A DNA stretch of 64,000 nucleotides from an uncultured Olsenella sp. (GCA_900316105.1 ONBR01000005.1:1-64000), one strand, 5' to 3'. Positions 15,980 to 24,810 are shown, counted from the first letter of the stretch. The notes: generated by a model from the letters alone, not told the origin. Translations and numbers: made by a program.

Positions 15980-17277
15980 GTGTCCTTGAAACCCCCGCCC
16001 TGAGACGAATTGACGATAAAACTGCTTGGATCGCGTGAGAAGCGTGTAAGGCCACTGGCCCAGACCCGTGTTGTCTCGCCCGAAAGCACGAAGGCGCGCA
16101 GGTCGGCCTTTCGATAGACGGTTTGGTCTCCCTCCATGAGGGACAGGTCCTCGAAGTTGACGACCTCCTGTGCGATGAATCGACGCGGCTCCCTTTGGAT
16201 GGCCGTGCGTAGTTTGTCCAGCTTTCGGACGTCTAGCTTGCTTCCAAACACCACGCCGTAGCCTCCCGACTCGGCAACGTCCTTGATCACCAGGGTATGT
16301 GCGTTCTCAAGGACATAGTCTCGGTCCTCCTCAAAGAAGGGCAGATAGGTGGGGGCATTTTTGAGAATTGGCTCCTCGTCCAGGTAGTAGCGGATCATCT
16401 TTGGGACAAAGTAGTAGATTCCCTTGTCGTCTGCGATGCCATTGCCTGGGGCGTTTACGATTGCCACGTTGCCTGCCCTATAGGCGGACATGAGGTTGGG
16501 TACGCCAATCAGGGATTCTGGCTTGAAGCACAGGGGGTCCAGGTACTCGTCCATGATGCGCCGATAGATGGTTCCCACACGTACGGGACCTGAGTTTCCG
16601 CGATAATAGACGGTCTGGTTTTCCACATAGAGGTCTGAGCTTTCGGCCAGGACTGCCCCCGACTGTTCCGCCAGGTAAGAGTGCTCGAAGTAGGCCGAGT
16701 TGTATCGGCCGGAGGTCAGGATGACATTGATGCCGCCGCGGTTTACGTATGACATGACGTCGGAGAGCATCTGGCCGTAGTCGCGGTTGTCGACGATGTG
16801 ATTGTCTCGGAAGGTCTGAGGGCTGCACCGTCTGCACAGGGTGCGGGCAATCAGAGGGTAGGAGGCGCCGGAGGGAATGCGGAGGTTGTCTTCCAGGATG
16901 TACCAGGAGCCATCCTTGCCGTGGACCAGGTCGATGCCAGAGATGTGACTGTGGATGTCCCGGGGTGCCCCTATGCCTTCGCATTGGGCGAGGTAACCCG
17001 GGGAGCGATAGACGAAATCTTCAGGAATGACCCCGTCCGCGAGGATACGCTTCTGATCATAGATGTCAGAGAGAAAGCGGTTCAGGGCGTTGACACGTTG
17101 CGTTAGGCCGCGACGCAACAGGTCAAACTCCCCTGTGTCAATAACGCGGGGGAGTGGGTCAAAGGGGAAGAGGCGCTCATCGAACTGCCCGTTCTTGTAG
17201 ATACCGAACTGCACGCCATAGCGGGCCATCTGCCTGTTTATGAGGGGTGCCTGCTGGCGTAGCTCCTTTAGCTCCAT
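15961..17277 (-). CDS. Circularly permuted ATP-grasp type 2 protein
   Basis: The 438-residue protein carries features of the permuted ATP-grasp family: VYRSPGYLAQCEG, WYILEDNLRIPSGASYPL, RNPGNGIADDKG-like APGNGIADDKGIYYFVP, VIKDVAESGGYGVVFGSKL and RFIAQEVVNFEDL. ATP-grasp enzymes form amide bonds through acyl-phosphates. I set the start at ATG 17277 because a strong AGGAGGA precedes it by 7 bases. The frame to 17430 adds 51 unlikely residues. It is the first gene of the alpha-E/transglutaminase operon, with a credible promoter at 17364-17392. The substrate is unknown. Confidence 0.88.
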   Translation of the reverse strand: MELKELRQQAPLINRQMARYGVQFGIYKNGQFDERLFPFDPLPRVIDTGEFDLLRRGLTQRVNALNRFLSDIYDQKRILADGVIPEDFVYRSPGYLAQCEGIGAPRDIHSHISGIDLVHGKDGSWYILEDNLRIPSGASYPLIARTLCRRCSPQTFRDNHIVDNRDYGQMLSDVMSYVNRGGINVILTSGRYNSAYFEHSYLAEQSGAVLAESSDLYVENQTVYYRGNSGPVRVGTIYRRIMDEYLDPLCFKPESLIGVPNLMSAYRAGNVAIVNAPGNGIADDKGIYYFVPKMIRYYLDEEPILKNAPTYLPFFEEDRDYVLENAHTLVIKDVAESGGYGVVFGSKLDVRKLDKLRTAIQREPRRFIAQEVVNFEDLSLMEGDQTVYRKADLRAFVLSGETTRVWASGLTRFSRDPSSFIVNSSQGGGFKDTWVLSH

Positions 17278-17363
17278 GTGGGTCCTCCTGGTGAATCGTG
17301 CGATAGCTACACGATATTTCCTGCCAGGACGCGGCGGGAAAAAGGAAACCGCCATTTTCGCGT

Positions 17364-17392
17364 TGATTAGCATGCTGGCCAAATGCTGTAAA
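17364..17392 (-). promoter_or_regulatory. Candidate promoter of the ATP-grasp operon
   Basis: On the minus strand TTTACA (17387-17392) is followed after 17 bases by TAATCA (17364-17369), preceded by TGC as in an extended -10. It lies about 90 bases upstream of the ATP-grasp start and directly downstream of the 21-bp repeat arrays, which would therefore sit just upstream of this promoter. Confidence 0.5.
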
Positions 17393-17467
17393 CACGCGGG
17401 CAATCTGGGCGATACGCTGCCGTAAAGCACGAGGATGGGTGCGGATGGGCCGGTTCTGAAAGGTCGT

Positions 17468-17765
17468 AAGTTGCCTGGGGGAGCTGGGAGAGGCTGCGAG
17501 TTGTCCGGGGGGCTTGATTTGCCCGGGGGAGGCTGCGAGATGCTCGGGGGAGGTCGCGAGCCGCTCGGGGGAGGCGTGAGTTGCCCGGGGGCTTGATTTG
17601 CCCGTAAGAGGCAGCGAGATCAAGACCTGCATTTTCGAGATGCTGGTACCTAGGCTTCCGATGTGAGTATCTAGGAAACTGATGTGCGTATGTCGGCACC
17701 TGATGTGTGTATCCAGCTGGTTGATGTGAGTATCTATGCCCTTGTTGTGAGTGGGTACTCACAAC
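17468..17765 (-). repeat. Left array of degenerate 21-bp repeats (motif on minus strand)
   Basis: Units begin with GATGTGNGTATC (the reverse of GATACNCACATC) at 17639, 17660, 17681, 17702, 17723 and 17744, each exactly 21 bases apart. The first and last are degenerate. To the left the phase continues as G-rich units (GAGATGCTCGGGGGAGG type) near 17516, 17537, 17558, 17578, 17616 and 17637, spaced mostly 20-21 bases. The array ends in a 9-bp inverted repeat GTTGTGAGT / ACTCACAAC at 17744-17765. Only about 12 bases of each unit are conserved and the rest varies. No convincing gene overlaps: reading frames are open on several strands only because the unit lacks stop codons. Confidence 0.85.
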
Positions 17766-17854
17766 CGTCTTCCAAATCAGCAAGTAATCTACCTGGGAAA
17801 ATGTAATTCGAGCGACACATGATACTACTTCGGAGGATATTGATCGCTGATTTT

Positions 17855-18183
17855 TCCACTCACTTCTGATGCGTATTGACACACATCAGGTGGTTGGATA
17901 CTCACAACGACCTTGAAGATGCACACACCGATACGCGAGATACACACACCCGGTCTCCAGATGCTCACAACCGAAGTGAAGAAAGTCCCAACGTCGAGGG
18001 CAGCACTCACACCAGTCCCCCAGATGCTCACAATCGGTGCGCAGATACGCACACCAAGAAGGCACCTACGCACATCCGGCGTCCGGGTACTCACTTCAAA
18101 TTGTCAGTCACTCACTTCGGGGACGCCCACTCACTTCGGGGACGCTCTCTCACTTCGGGGACGCTGAGATGCGCACCTGACGT
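17855..18183 (+). repeat. Right array of degenerate 21-bp repeats (motif on plus strand)
   Basis: The core CTCAC or a close variant, in the consensus GATRCTCACAMC, starts at 17859, 17880, 17901, 17922, 17943, 17964, 17985, 18006, 18027, 18048, 18069, 18090 and 18111. That is thirteen positions at exactly 21-base intervals. Three further copies follow at 18130, 18149 and 18172 (19-23 bases). The last full units share CTCACTTCGGGGACG. Orientation is opposite to the left array. The 89-base centre (17766-17854) is AT-richer and has its own dyad AAATCAGC (17774) / GCTGATTT (17846). No function is known to me. Confidence 0.9.
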
Positions 18184-18224
18184 GCTTGATCGTGGCGCTG
18201 ACAGCTAGAAGTAAAAAGAAAAAA

Positions 18225-18248
18225 GGCGGCAACCCGAAGGTTGCCGCC
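18225..18248 (-). terminator. Rho-independent terminator after the heptad-repeat protein gene
   Basis: A perfect 10-bp stem GGCGGCAACC / GGTTGCCGCC with a 4-base loop is followed on the minus strand by TTTTTTCTTTTT. It is 35 bases beyond the stop of the 18284-21223 gene. Confidence 0.92.
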
Positions 18249-18283
18249 CAAAGCTACGCTATGATTCGAAGCTCGAAATTCTC

Positions 18284-21223
18284 CTAGTCGTTCTTCTTGT
18301 TGAAGAGGGCGGCAAGACGGTCGACGAAGCTCTGGTTCTGCTGGTCTTCCTGAGTGTCCTCGGCCTGCTTGGGGGCGGAGTCGTCCTTGCTCACGCCAGA
18401 GACAACGTAGACGAACTCGACTTCCTTGACATTGGTGTTGGTGGGGTCGACGAAGGAGTGCAGGGTGTAACCGCTGCCCAGCTTCTTGTCGACGGCCTCC
18501 TGGATGCCGTCGAGGATCTTCTGGTCCATGCCGCTGACGGAGTTGACCAGGGTGTCCAGGCCGTTCTCAAGGGTCTTGGAACCCTCGTAGGCCTTGCTCG
18601 TGCCATCTGCCAGGACACCCATGCCGTCGTCCAGAACGCTAGCGCCGCCTGCGACCAGCTGTGCGCCGGCGTTGAGCTTGGTGGAGCCGGAGTCCAGGGT
18701 GTCAAGACCAGCACGGAGCGCGGAGGCGCCGCCTGCGACCTGCTGGGCGCCCTCGTTGGCCTGGGCTGCGCCAGTTGCCAGCTGCTGAGCACCGGCATCG
18801 ACCTGAGCCGCGCCATCCGCAACCTGGCCAGAGCCGGCGGTCAGGGCATCCTTGCCAGCATCCAGCTGACCAAGGCCGGCATTGAGTTGCTGAGCGCCCT
18901 GATTGACTGCACCAGCGCCCGCAACCGCGCCAGGCTGAGCGGGATTGGTGCTGTTCAGACCAGCGTTAATCTGGTCCACGCCGCCCTTGATCTGTCCCAG
19001 CTGATTGACCATGGCGTTCACGCTGTCGGAGACCACAGCTGCCTTGCCGCATACCACCGCGAGCTGGGCCTGCTGCTTATACTGCTCGGCAGCTAATTTC
19101 TGGGCTTCATCGAGGGTGCCGTTTGCTGCGTCAAGGTTGGAGCCAACGCCGTTTACGGTGTCGTTTGTATCGCGGGCAAGGTTCTGGATGCTCGTTTGTA
19201 CCGAGTTGGCACTCGTAGAGAGTGCCTTCATGTCATTGAGCAGGGTGGGGTCCTGCACGTCGTCCGAAGCCTGACCGACCTCAGTCACCTTGCTCTTTGC
19301 GTCCTGGGCTGATTGGGCGGCCGCATCAGCGGACTTCGCTGCCTTCGAAGCCGAAGTAGAAGCCTTGTCGGCGCTCGAGCTGGTTGCCTGGGCGTCCTTG
19401 GAGGCCGCACCTGCCTTTGACTGGGCTGCCTGCGCGCTCTTGAGGGCAGCGCTGAGCTTTGCCTTGGTCTCTGGGGAGAGGTCAGGATCCTTCAGTGCGG
19501 CACTGATGTCAGAGGCCGCCGCGCCAGCGTCCTTCGAGGCGGCGTTGGCATCGGTGACGGTCTTGTCCGTGGAGGCCTTTGCGTCCGCTGCATAGCTGCT
19601 GGCGTCGCTGGCGTTCTTCTTTGTGTCCGCGGACTTGGCGATTACATTGTCAAGGTCGCTCTGTGCAGCGCTGACCTTGGAATCAAGTGCGTCCAAGCTG
19701 CTGCTGAGATTCTGGATGTCGGCCTGGACCTTTGAATTTTGGCTCGTCGCATTATCTGCGGATTGGCTAACGGTTTGCTTAGCCTTGATGCTGTCCAGCT
19801 GACTCTTTGCGGACTGAATCTGCTGCTGTTGAGCCTGGAGCTGCTTCAAAAGCTCACTGTAATCGCTGCCATATTTTGCTTTGTAGGCATTGGAAAGATA
19901 GGTGGAGACGTCGCTGGCTGCGCCGGGAAGCGCGCTCACATCCGGAGCGTTGTCCAGCGCTGTTGCCAGCTGTTGGCTACCGTTTCCGATTTTCGCTAGA
20001 CCGGTAAAGAGGGTCTGCGAACCATCGGCAAGCTGCTGACTACCCGCATAGGCCTTGGAAACACCGTCAGCCGCAGCTTGCGTGCCTGCATCCAACTGCT
20101 GCGCGCCTGCAGCCAGAGGGGCCGTACCCTGGGCGAGCTGTCCGGCGCCTGCGGCCAGCTGGGCTGTGCCGTCTGCCAGCTGAGACGTGCCTGCCTCCAG
20201 GGTCTGCGCGCCAGCGTCCAGCTGACCCGTACCGGCCACGGCAGCCTGCGTGCCGTCGGCCAGCTGACCCGCTCCGTCAGCCAGGGCGGTCGAGCCAGCA
20301 TGCGCCACGTCGGTGCCAGCCGAGATCAGACCCAGTGCCTCGCGCAGGGCGGTGCCGCCATTGGAAAGCTCGGTCGCGCCGTTGGTCAGCTTGTTGGAAG
20401 CGTCGGTGAGCTCTGAGCTGTCAACCTTGGACAGGTCGATGGCCATGTCCAGGGGCATGGCAGAGATCTGCCAGCCAGAGTAGGTGAAATCCTTGGCGTC
20501 GCCCTTGATGTGCCAGTCGCCCGACTCGCCGGGAATCAGCAGGTAGGTAACCAAGGTGTTGTTGCCCACGGTGGCGATGGTGCCATCGGCGGCATCGTTG
20601 AGCTTGAAGGAGTCATTCGCAAAGGTGCCCTGGGCCTGCATGAGGAAGCTCTGGGAGAAGTCGGACTTGTCGGAGCCGTCATCCAGAGCGTCCACCTTCA
20701 GCTCGATGTCCAGGTCACCCGACTGGCCGGCCAGGTCGCTGGGCGAGACCTCCTTGCCATTCAGGCGATAAGTAATCTGCACGTTCCAGGGGAGCTGGGT
20801 GGAGCTGTCCAGGTCACCCTGGTAGTAGGTGGGCTCGCCTGCCTGGGTCTGGATGTTCACCTTGCCGCCGTCGTTGTTCAAGGCCTGGGAGGTAGAGAGG
20901 TTCTCCACCGTGGTGTAGGTGCCGGGGTCGTCGACGGTCATCTGCTGGTCCGTGTCGAAGGAGTTGACAACGTAGATGCCCTCGCTCTTGCCAGTGGCGT
21001 CGGTCTTGGTGTAGACGACCTCGTTCTTTGCCGTCTGGGACTTGCCGGACTGCTCGGTGCCGTCGGGCTGGGCGCTGTCGTCCTTGGCCATCTCCTCGGC
21101 AATGGCTGCAGTGGCGCCGTAGGGCAGGGCCATGGAGAGGCCCAGGGCAGCCGTGATGGCGCCGGCGGCAATCCTCTTGCCCAGCGTGAGCTGGCCGTTC
21201 TTCTTGGTATTCAAAGTGCTCAT
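18284..21223 (-). CDS. Secreted X3LX2G heptad-repeat protein (YhgE/Pip-associated type)
   Basis: The 979-residue protein starts with an export signal (KRIAAGAITAALGLSMALPYGATA). Two long blocks of XXXLXXG heptads follow (QLADGTAQLAAGAGQLAQG type, about residues 280-390 and 770-900). Between them is a Ser/Ala/Lys/Gln-rich coiled-coil of about 350 residues, and a short C-terminal domain carries EVEFVYVVSG. Such repeats are typical of proteins paired with MMPL/YhgE exporters, and the MMPL gene lies directly upstream in the same direction. A periplasm-like or cell-wall-spanning adaptor role is inferred. AAAGGA precedes ATG 21223. No C-terminal membrane segment or LPxTG motif is visible. Confidence 0.85.
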   Translation of the reverse strand: MSTLNTKKNGQLTLGKRIAAGAITAALGLSMALPYGATAAIAEEMAKDDSAQPDGTEQSGKSQTAKNEVVYTKTDATGKSEGIYVVNSFDTDQQMTVDDPGTYTTVENLSTSQALNNDGGKVNIQTQAGEPTYYQGDLDSSTQLPWNVQITYRLNGKEVSPSDLAGQSGDLDIELKVDALDDGSDKSDFSQSFLMQAQGTFANDSFKLNDAADGTIATVGNNTLVTYLLIPGESGDWHIKGDAKDFTYSGWQISAMPLDMAIDLSKVDSSELTDASNKLTNGATELSNGGTALREALGLISAGTDVAHAGSTALADGAGQLADGTQAAVAGTGQLDAGAQTLEAGTSQLADGTAQLAAGAGQLAQGTAPLAAGAQQLDAGTQAAADGVSKAYAGSQQLADGSQTLFTGLAKIGNGSQQLATALDNAPDVSALPGAASDVSTYLSNAYKAKYGSDYSELLKQLQAQQQQIQSAKSQLDSIKAKQTVSQSADNATSQNSKVQADIQNLSSSLDALDSKVSAAQSDLDNVIAKSADTKKNASDASSYAADAKASTDKTVTDANAASKDAGAAASDISAALKDPDLSPETKAKLSAALKSAQAAQSKAGAASKDAQATSSSADKASTSASKAAKSADAAAQSAQDAKSKVTEVGQASDDVQDPTLLNDMKALSTSANSVQTSIQNLARDTNDTVNGVGSNLDAANGTLDEAQKLAAEQYKQQAQLAVVCGKAAVVSDSVNAMVNQLGQIKGGVDQINAGLNSTNPAQPGAVAGAGAVNQGAQQLNAGLGQLDAGKDALTAGSGQVADGAAQVDAGAQQLATGAAQANEGAQQVAGGASALRAGLDTLDSGSTKLNAGAQLVAGGASVLDDGMGVLADGTSKAYEGSKTLENGLDTLVNSVSGMDQKILDGIQEAVDKKLGSGYTLHSFVDPTNTNVKEVEFVYVVSGVSKDDSAPKQAEDTQEDQQNQSFVDRLAALFNKKND

Positions 21224-21296
21224 CGTTAGATCCTTTCGGAGCGCTGTGGTTCGTTTGGTCTGTGGCGCTGCCCGCGCCTGATTCCGCTATCCGCGG

Positions 21297-23450
21297 CTAT
21301 TTGCTGGAGCTGGATGCCTCTGCCGGAATGCCCTTTGGTGCCTGGTCATCCTGGCGGTCACGCTCCGCGTCCCCTTGGTAGAAGTCCAGCTTGTAGGAGG
21401 TACGCTGGACGACCCAGTCCATGATCTTGAAGAGCAGGGGTAGGACGAAGAAGATCTCGATTACCGATATCAGGGCACCACGGGCGATCAGGAGGCCCAC
21501 CTGAGAGATCATGGGGCTGGAGACGGACAGGTAGATGCCCATGCAGGCCAGAATCAGGATGGAGCTGGAGGTCATGATGGGCTGGGCTGTGGCCTCGATT
21601 GACTGGAAGGAAGCCTCGCCCTTGTACATTCGCTTGCGTCTGGCCAGGTATTCCTCCGTGTAGATGATTGCGTAGTCCACGGCCGCGCCCAGCTGGACGG
21701 CATCGATGACCAGGAACGCCACGAAGTTGATCGTATCGCCCTGGAAGTAGGGAACTGCCTCGTTGATCCAGATGGAGACCTCGATGGCTGAGATCAGGAT
21801 CAGGGGGAGCGAGACGCTCTTGAACATCACAAGCAGGACGATGCCGATTGCTAGGATGGAGGCGATCTTGACCGTCATGTTGTCAGAGGCGGTGACGGCC
21901 TTGATATCGGAATAGGAGACGGCGTTGCCCACGAGCCCGTAGTCGTCGCCGTAGTGGTCCTTGCAGATGCTGCGCACCTGGTCTACCAGGTCAAAAACCT
22001 GCTGGGACTCATCGGGGATGGAGGAGGTCAAGACGATACGGCTGTAGCCGCCGTTCAGGAGCTGGCTCACCTGGCTCTTGTCTCCCAGCTCGGTGGGAAG
22101 GGCGGAGCCGGCGATGGTGGAGTAGGACAGGACGTTCTTTGTCGTTGGCAGGTCCTGGAGCTCCTTGACCAGGGCGTTCTCCTCGGCCCAGTTGCCCTCG
22201 GGGACCATGATGGCCCAAGTCTGGGACTCGCCGAAGGCGTCGTTGATGATGCCCTCGTCGATCTTTACCTGGGAGGTGGCCGCGACGTTGGAGCCAGAGC
22301 CGTAGGTAAAGCTCACGGAGTTGGATGCCTTGAGGGCGGGGATGGCGATGACCAGGGCGATGACCAGGGCGGGAATGGCTCCTGCGGTGCAGACGCGGGC
22401 CATCCTGTTGAAGGACTTGAAGAAGGGCTTATGTGAGGTCTTCTCCACGAGGTTGCGCATGTTGTAGAGGATGCAGGGCATGAGCACGGTGATGCAGATG
22501 AAGGAGCAGACGATGCCCTTTGCGAGTGCGATGCCCATGTCTGCGCCGATCAGGAACTGCATGGCTGCCAGGGACAGGAAACCAAAGAAGGTGACGGCGG
22601 CAGAGGAGAGGATGACCGGGAAGGACTTGGACATGGCCATGATCATGGCCTCGTGCTGGTCGGAGGTCTTCTCGCGCGCGCGGCCGAAATTCGTGAGCAG
22701 GACGATGGAGTAGTCCATGGAGACGGCCAGCTGCAGGACGGAGGCGACCAGCTGGGTGATGGACGAGATGGACCCACGGAAGATGTTGGTGCCCATGTTG
22801 AGCACGATGGCCACGCCGATGGTGAGGAGCATGACCACGGGATGCAGGAAGCTCGTGGTGTTGAGCATCACGATGGTGAAGACCACGATTACGGCGATGA
22901 TCATGATCTTTGACATGTCGGTGTTGATGGACGCCAGGTTGGCTGCATCAGAGACGGCGGAACCGTCGATGGCCACCGTCTGGGCGCCGGGAAGCGCCTG
23001 GGCATCGGAGCGAATCTGGTCAATCTTTGCCTGGTCGACGTCCGAGGTGAGGACGCACTGGAAGAGGTAGCCCTTGCCGTCGTACCAGTCGGCCACGGCG
23101 CCCTGGTCCTGGATGTCCAGGGGCTTCTTCACGTCGATTGACTGGTTGTTGTCACCCAGCCACTGGACGTCGACGACCGAGGAGTCGTCGGCGAGCTTGT
23201 CGGCAAAGGAGGAGGCGTCGGTCAGGGAAATGCCCGTCACGTAGATACGGGCGTTGGTGATGTCGTTGCCGTAGACCTCCTTCATGGTGTCGAGGTCCTG
23301 GGAGGACTTCGCGCTGGTGGGGAGGTAGTCGCTCATGTTGGCATCTACCTTGACCAGGGGAATCTGCAACGCGCAGAGGACGGTCAGCGCAATGAAGATG
23401 CCGATGACCGTCTTGCGGTGGTTGAGGATCACGCGAAATATTCGTTCCAT
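21297..23450 (-). CDS. MMPL/RND-family transporter
   Basis: The 717-residue integral membrane protein has the two-halved RND layout: a first helix (HRKTVIGIFIALTVLCALQIP), a large extracytoplasmic loop (about 35-175), a block of five helices with SMDYSIVLLTNFGRARE, and a second repeat with GAAVDYAIIYTEEYLARRK. The Asp-Tyr pairs in the central helices correspond to the proton-relay region of MMPL proteins. Substrates of this family are lipids, drugs or peptides, and here the substrate is unknown. AAAGGA lies upstream of ATG 23450. It heads an operon with the heptad-repeat protein and is divergent from a TetR gene that probably represses it. Confidence 0.9.
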   Translation of the reverse strand: MERIFRVILNHRKTVIGIFIALTVLCALQIPLVKVDANMSDYLPTSAKSSQDLDTMKEVYGNDITNARIYVTGISLTDASSFADKLADDSSVVDVQWLGDNNQSIDVKKPLDIQDQGAVADWYDGKGYLFQCVLTSDVDQAKIDQIRSDAQALPGAQTVAIDGSAVSDAANLASINTDMSKIMIIAVIVVFTIVMLNTTSFLHPVVMLLTIGVAIVLNMGTNIFRGSISSITQLVASVLQLAVSMDYSIVLLTNFGRAREKTSDQHEAMIMAMSKSFPVILSSAAVTFFGFLSLAAMQFLIGADMGIALAKGIVCSFICITVLMPCILYNMRNLVEKTSHKPFFKSFNRMARVCTAGAIPALVIALVIAIPALKASNSVSFTYGSGSNVAATSQVKIDEGIINDAFGESQTWAIMVPEGNWAEENALVKELQDLPTTKNVLSYSTIAGSALPTELGDKSQVSQLLNGGYSRIVLTSSIPDESQQVFDLVDQVRSICKDHYGDDYGLVGNAVSYSDIKAVTASDNMTVKIASILAIGIVLLVMFKSVSLPLILISAIEVSIWINEAVPYFQGDTINFVAFLVIDAVQLGAAVDYAIIYTEEYLARRKRMYKGEASFQSIEATAQPIMTSSSILILACMGIYLSVSSPMISQVGLLIARGALISVIEIFFVLPLLFKIMDWVVQRTSYKLDFYQGDAERDRQDDQAPKGIPAEASSSSK

Positions 23451-23533
23451 CGCCCACGGTTCCTTTCGCTATAATCAACTGTCGAAACTTAAACACCTGT
23501 CGTTTTTTACCTCAATTCAAAATCGTTCATTCC

Positions 23534-23593
23534 GTCAGGCTGACAAATAGGTCAGGAACAATGAACTTTGGTGGAAAACGGACAATGTCTGTT
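23534..23593. promoter_or_regulatory. Candidate TetR operators in the divergent mmpL/tetR region
   Basis: Two dyads lie in the 169-base intergenic region. One is overlapping GTCAG-G-CTGAC and CTGAC-N6-GTCAG at 23534-23555. The other is AACGGACA-A-TGTCTGTT-like symmetry at 23577-23593 (7 of 8 arm bases match). TetR-family repressors often bind such sites between themselves and the genes they control. Which dyad is used cannot be told from sequence. Confidence 0.4.
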
Positions 23594-23619
23594 CGATATG
23601 TTTAAAAGAGAAGGTAAAC

Positions 23620-24294
23620 ATGGCAAAAGAGCTCAATCGCAATGCCAGGCGATCGATAAAACTGTTGCAGGAGGCCTTCTTGCAGCTGTTGGCCGAGAAA
23701 CCCTTTGACAAGATCACAGTGTCGGATGTCACCCGCCGTGCCGGTCTCAATCGCGGCACCTTCTACGCGCACTTCGACGGGATGGCCGACCTCTTGGAGC
23801 AGATGATGGCGGTCTTCTCCAAGGCCCTCTTTGCCCTGGTGGAACAGGTTATCGACCTCTCCTTTGTGGAGAACCCCCTGCCCGTCCTGGACGAGATTGG
23901 GGACTTTGTCTCGGAGAACCGTGAGCAAATACGCGACATCGTGGGGTCGAATAGCGCTTCGCCCTTTGTGGACGCCCTGGAGGGGGCCGTCAAGGGGCAG
24001 GTCCGCCAGACCCTGCTAGATGCCTTTGGAAACGACGCCCCCTTTGCTCTGGTGACGGCCGACTATTTGGCGGGCGGGGCCCTGCGTGCCTACGCGGCTT
24101 GGGTTATGGGCGACTATGGCAACCGCCCCATTTCCGATGTCAATCGCGAGCTGGGAATGTTGGTAAAGAGCACCTGCAAGACCCTGGGCGACGTGGTGCC
24201 CCTGGAGGTCATTGCAGCCAAGGAGGCTTCGGCAAGTGACAATGTGGCGAGTCCTGCCGTGGAGGAGAATAATGCGACCTTGGTTGGCGCATAA
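23620..24294 (+). CDS. TetR/AcrR-family transcriptional regulator
   Basis: The 224-residue protein has an N-terminal TetR helix-turn-helix (KITVSDVTRRAGLNRGTFYAHF, about residues 26-47) and a helical C-terminal ligand/dimer domain ending in an acidic Ser/Ala-rich tail. AGAAGG upstream of ATG 23620 is a reasonable binding site. It is transcribed divergently from the MMPL exporter, the usual layout for a local repressor of an efflux pump. The ligand is unknown. Confidence 0.9.
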   Translation: MAKELNRNARRSIKLLQEAFLQLLAEKPFDKITVSDVTRRAGLNRGTFYAHFDGMADLLEQMMAVFSKALFALVEQVIDLSFVENPLPVLDEIGDFVSENREQIRDIVGSNSASPFVDALEGAVKGQVRQTLLDAFGNDAPFALVTADYLAGGALRAYAAWVMGDYGNRPISDVNRELGMLVKSTCKTLGDVVPLEVIAAKEASASDNVASPAVEENNATLVGA

Positions 24295-24363
24295 TAGGGT
24301 CATTAATTCGAACTGCCGCCTGGTCGATGACTTCCGGCCGGTGCAACCCAGAAGGGAATCATC

Positions 24364-24726
24364 ATGGCCAATAGCTTTGACCTTTCCAAGCCGCTCTCTG
24401 AGGCCCTCAAGGACCTGCCCGAGGCCTCTGCAGTTCTGCATGAGATTGGCTTCGACAACCTTCCCGATGACAAGTCCCTTGCCCAGTTGTGCGAGGACGA
24501 GGGAGTTGCGCCCTCAATCGTCCTGATGGCGCTCGAGTCCTCTGGCATTGATACCGAGGGCTATGTGCCGGATGACAGCTCTACCGAGGCCACCCAGAAG
24601 CTGGACGAGGTCATGAACGTCCTCTTTGGCGACCACGACGACGAGCCCGTGTCGAACTCCCCGATGTTCGCCCACATGCACATGGCCGTAAAGCGAGCCC
24701 AAAAGAATGGCGACCTGCCCAAGTAG
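24364..24726 (+). CDS. Small DUF1858-like helical protein
   Basis: The 120-residue acidic, soluble protein reads LSEALKDLPEASAVLHEIGF ... SLAQLCEDEGVAPSIVLMAL. This resembles the DUF1858 pattern of a helix, an LxxLP/YPEA turn and a second helix found alone or at the front of hybrid-cluster and ScdA-like proteins. The C-terminal half is not recognisable. The conserved Cys of typical DUF1858 sits in QLCEDEG here. It follows the TetR gene by 69 bases but need not be related. Two strong hairpins follow it. Confidence 0.7.
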   Translation: MANSFDLSKPLSEALKDLPEASAVLHEIGFDNLPDDKSLAQLCEDEGVAPSIVLMALESSGIDTEGYVPDDSSTEATQKLDEVMNVLFGDHDDEPVSNSPMFAHMHMAVKRAQKNGDLPK

Positions 24727-24746
24727 GATTCTCCACGACACAAAAC

Positions 24747-24775
24747 GCGACAGACACCCCTGGGGTGTCTGTCGC
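24747..24775 (+). terminator. Strong hairpin after the DUF1858-like gene
   Basis: GCGACAGACACCCC pairs perfectly with GGGGTGTCTGTCGC around a single T, giving a 14-bp stem flanked by CAAAA on the left and AAAAG on the right. There is no T-run on the plus strand. Confidence 0.6.
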
Positions 24776-24783
24776 AAAAGAAG

Positions 24784-24810
24784 GCCCCGATGAGCTTAGC
24801 TCATCGGGGC
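24784..24810. terminator. Second hairpin in the convergent gap
   Basis: GCCCCGATGAGCT (24784-24796) and AGCTCATCGGGGC (24798-24810) form a 13-bp perfect stem with a one-base loop, 8 bases after the previous hairpin. Confidence 0.55.

Noticed and set aside
17468-18183. CRISPR array
   Set aside because: The conserved part is only about 12 bases, spacing is 21 bases, the two halves are inverted and there are no cas genes.
17876-18208. A 110-codon plus-strand frame of heptapeptide repeats (THTRSPD, AHNRSEE type) and minus-strand frames over the same arrays
   Set aside because: A 21-bp repeat is a multiple of three, so any frame without a stop in the unit appears as a heptapeptide repeat. Several frames on both strands are open, none has a ribosome site, and the best start is TTG.
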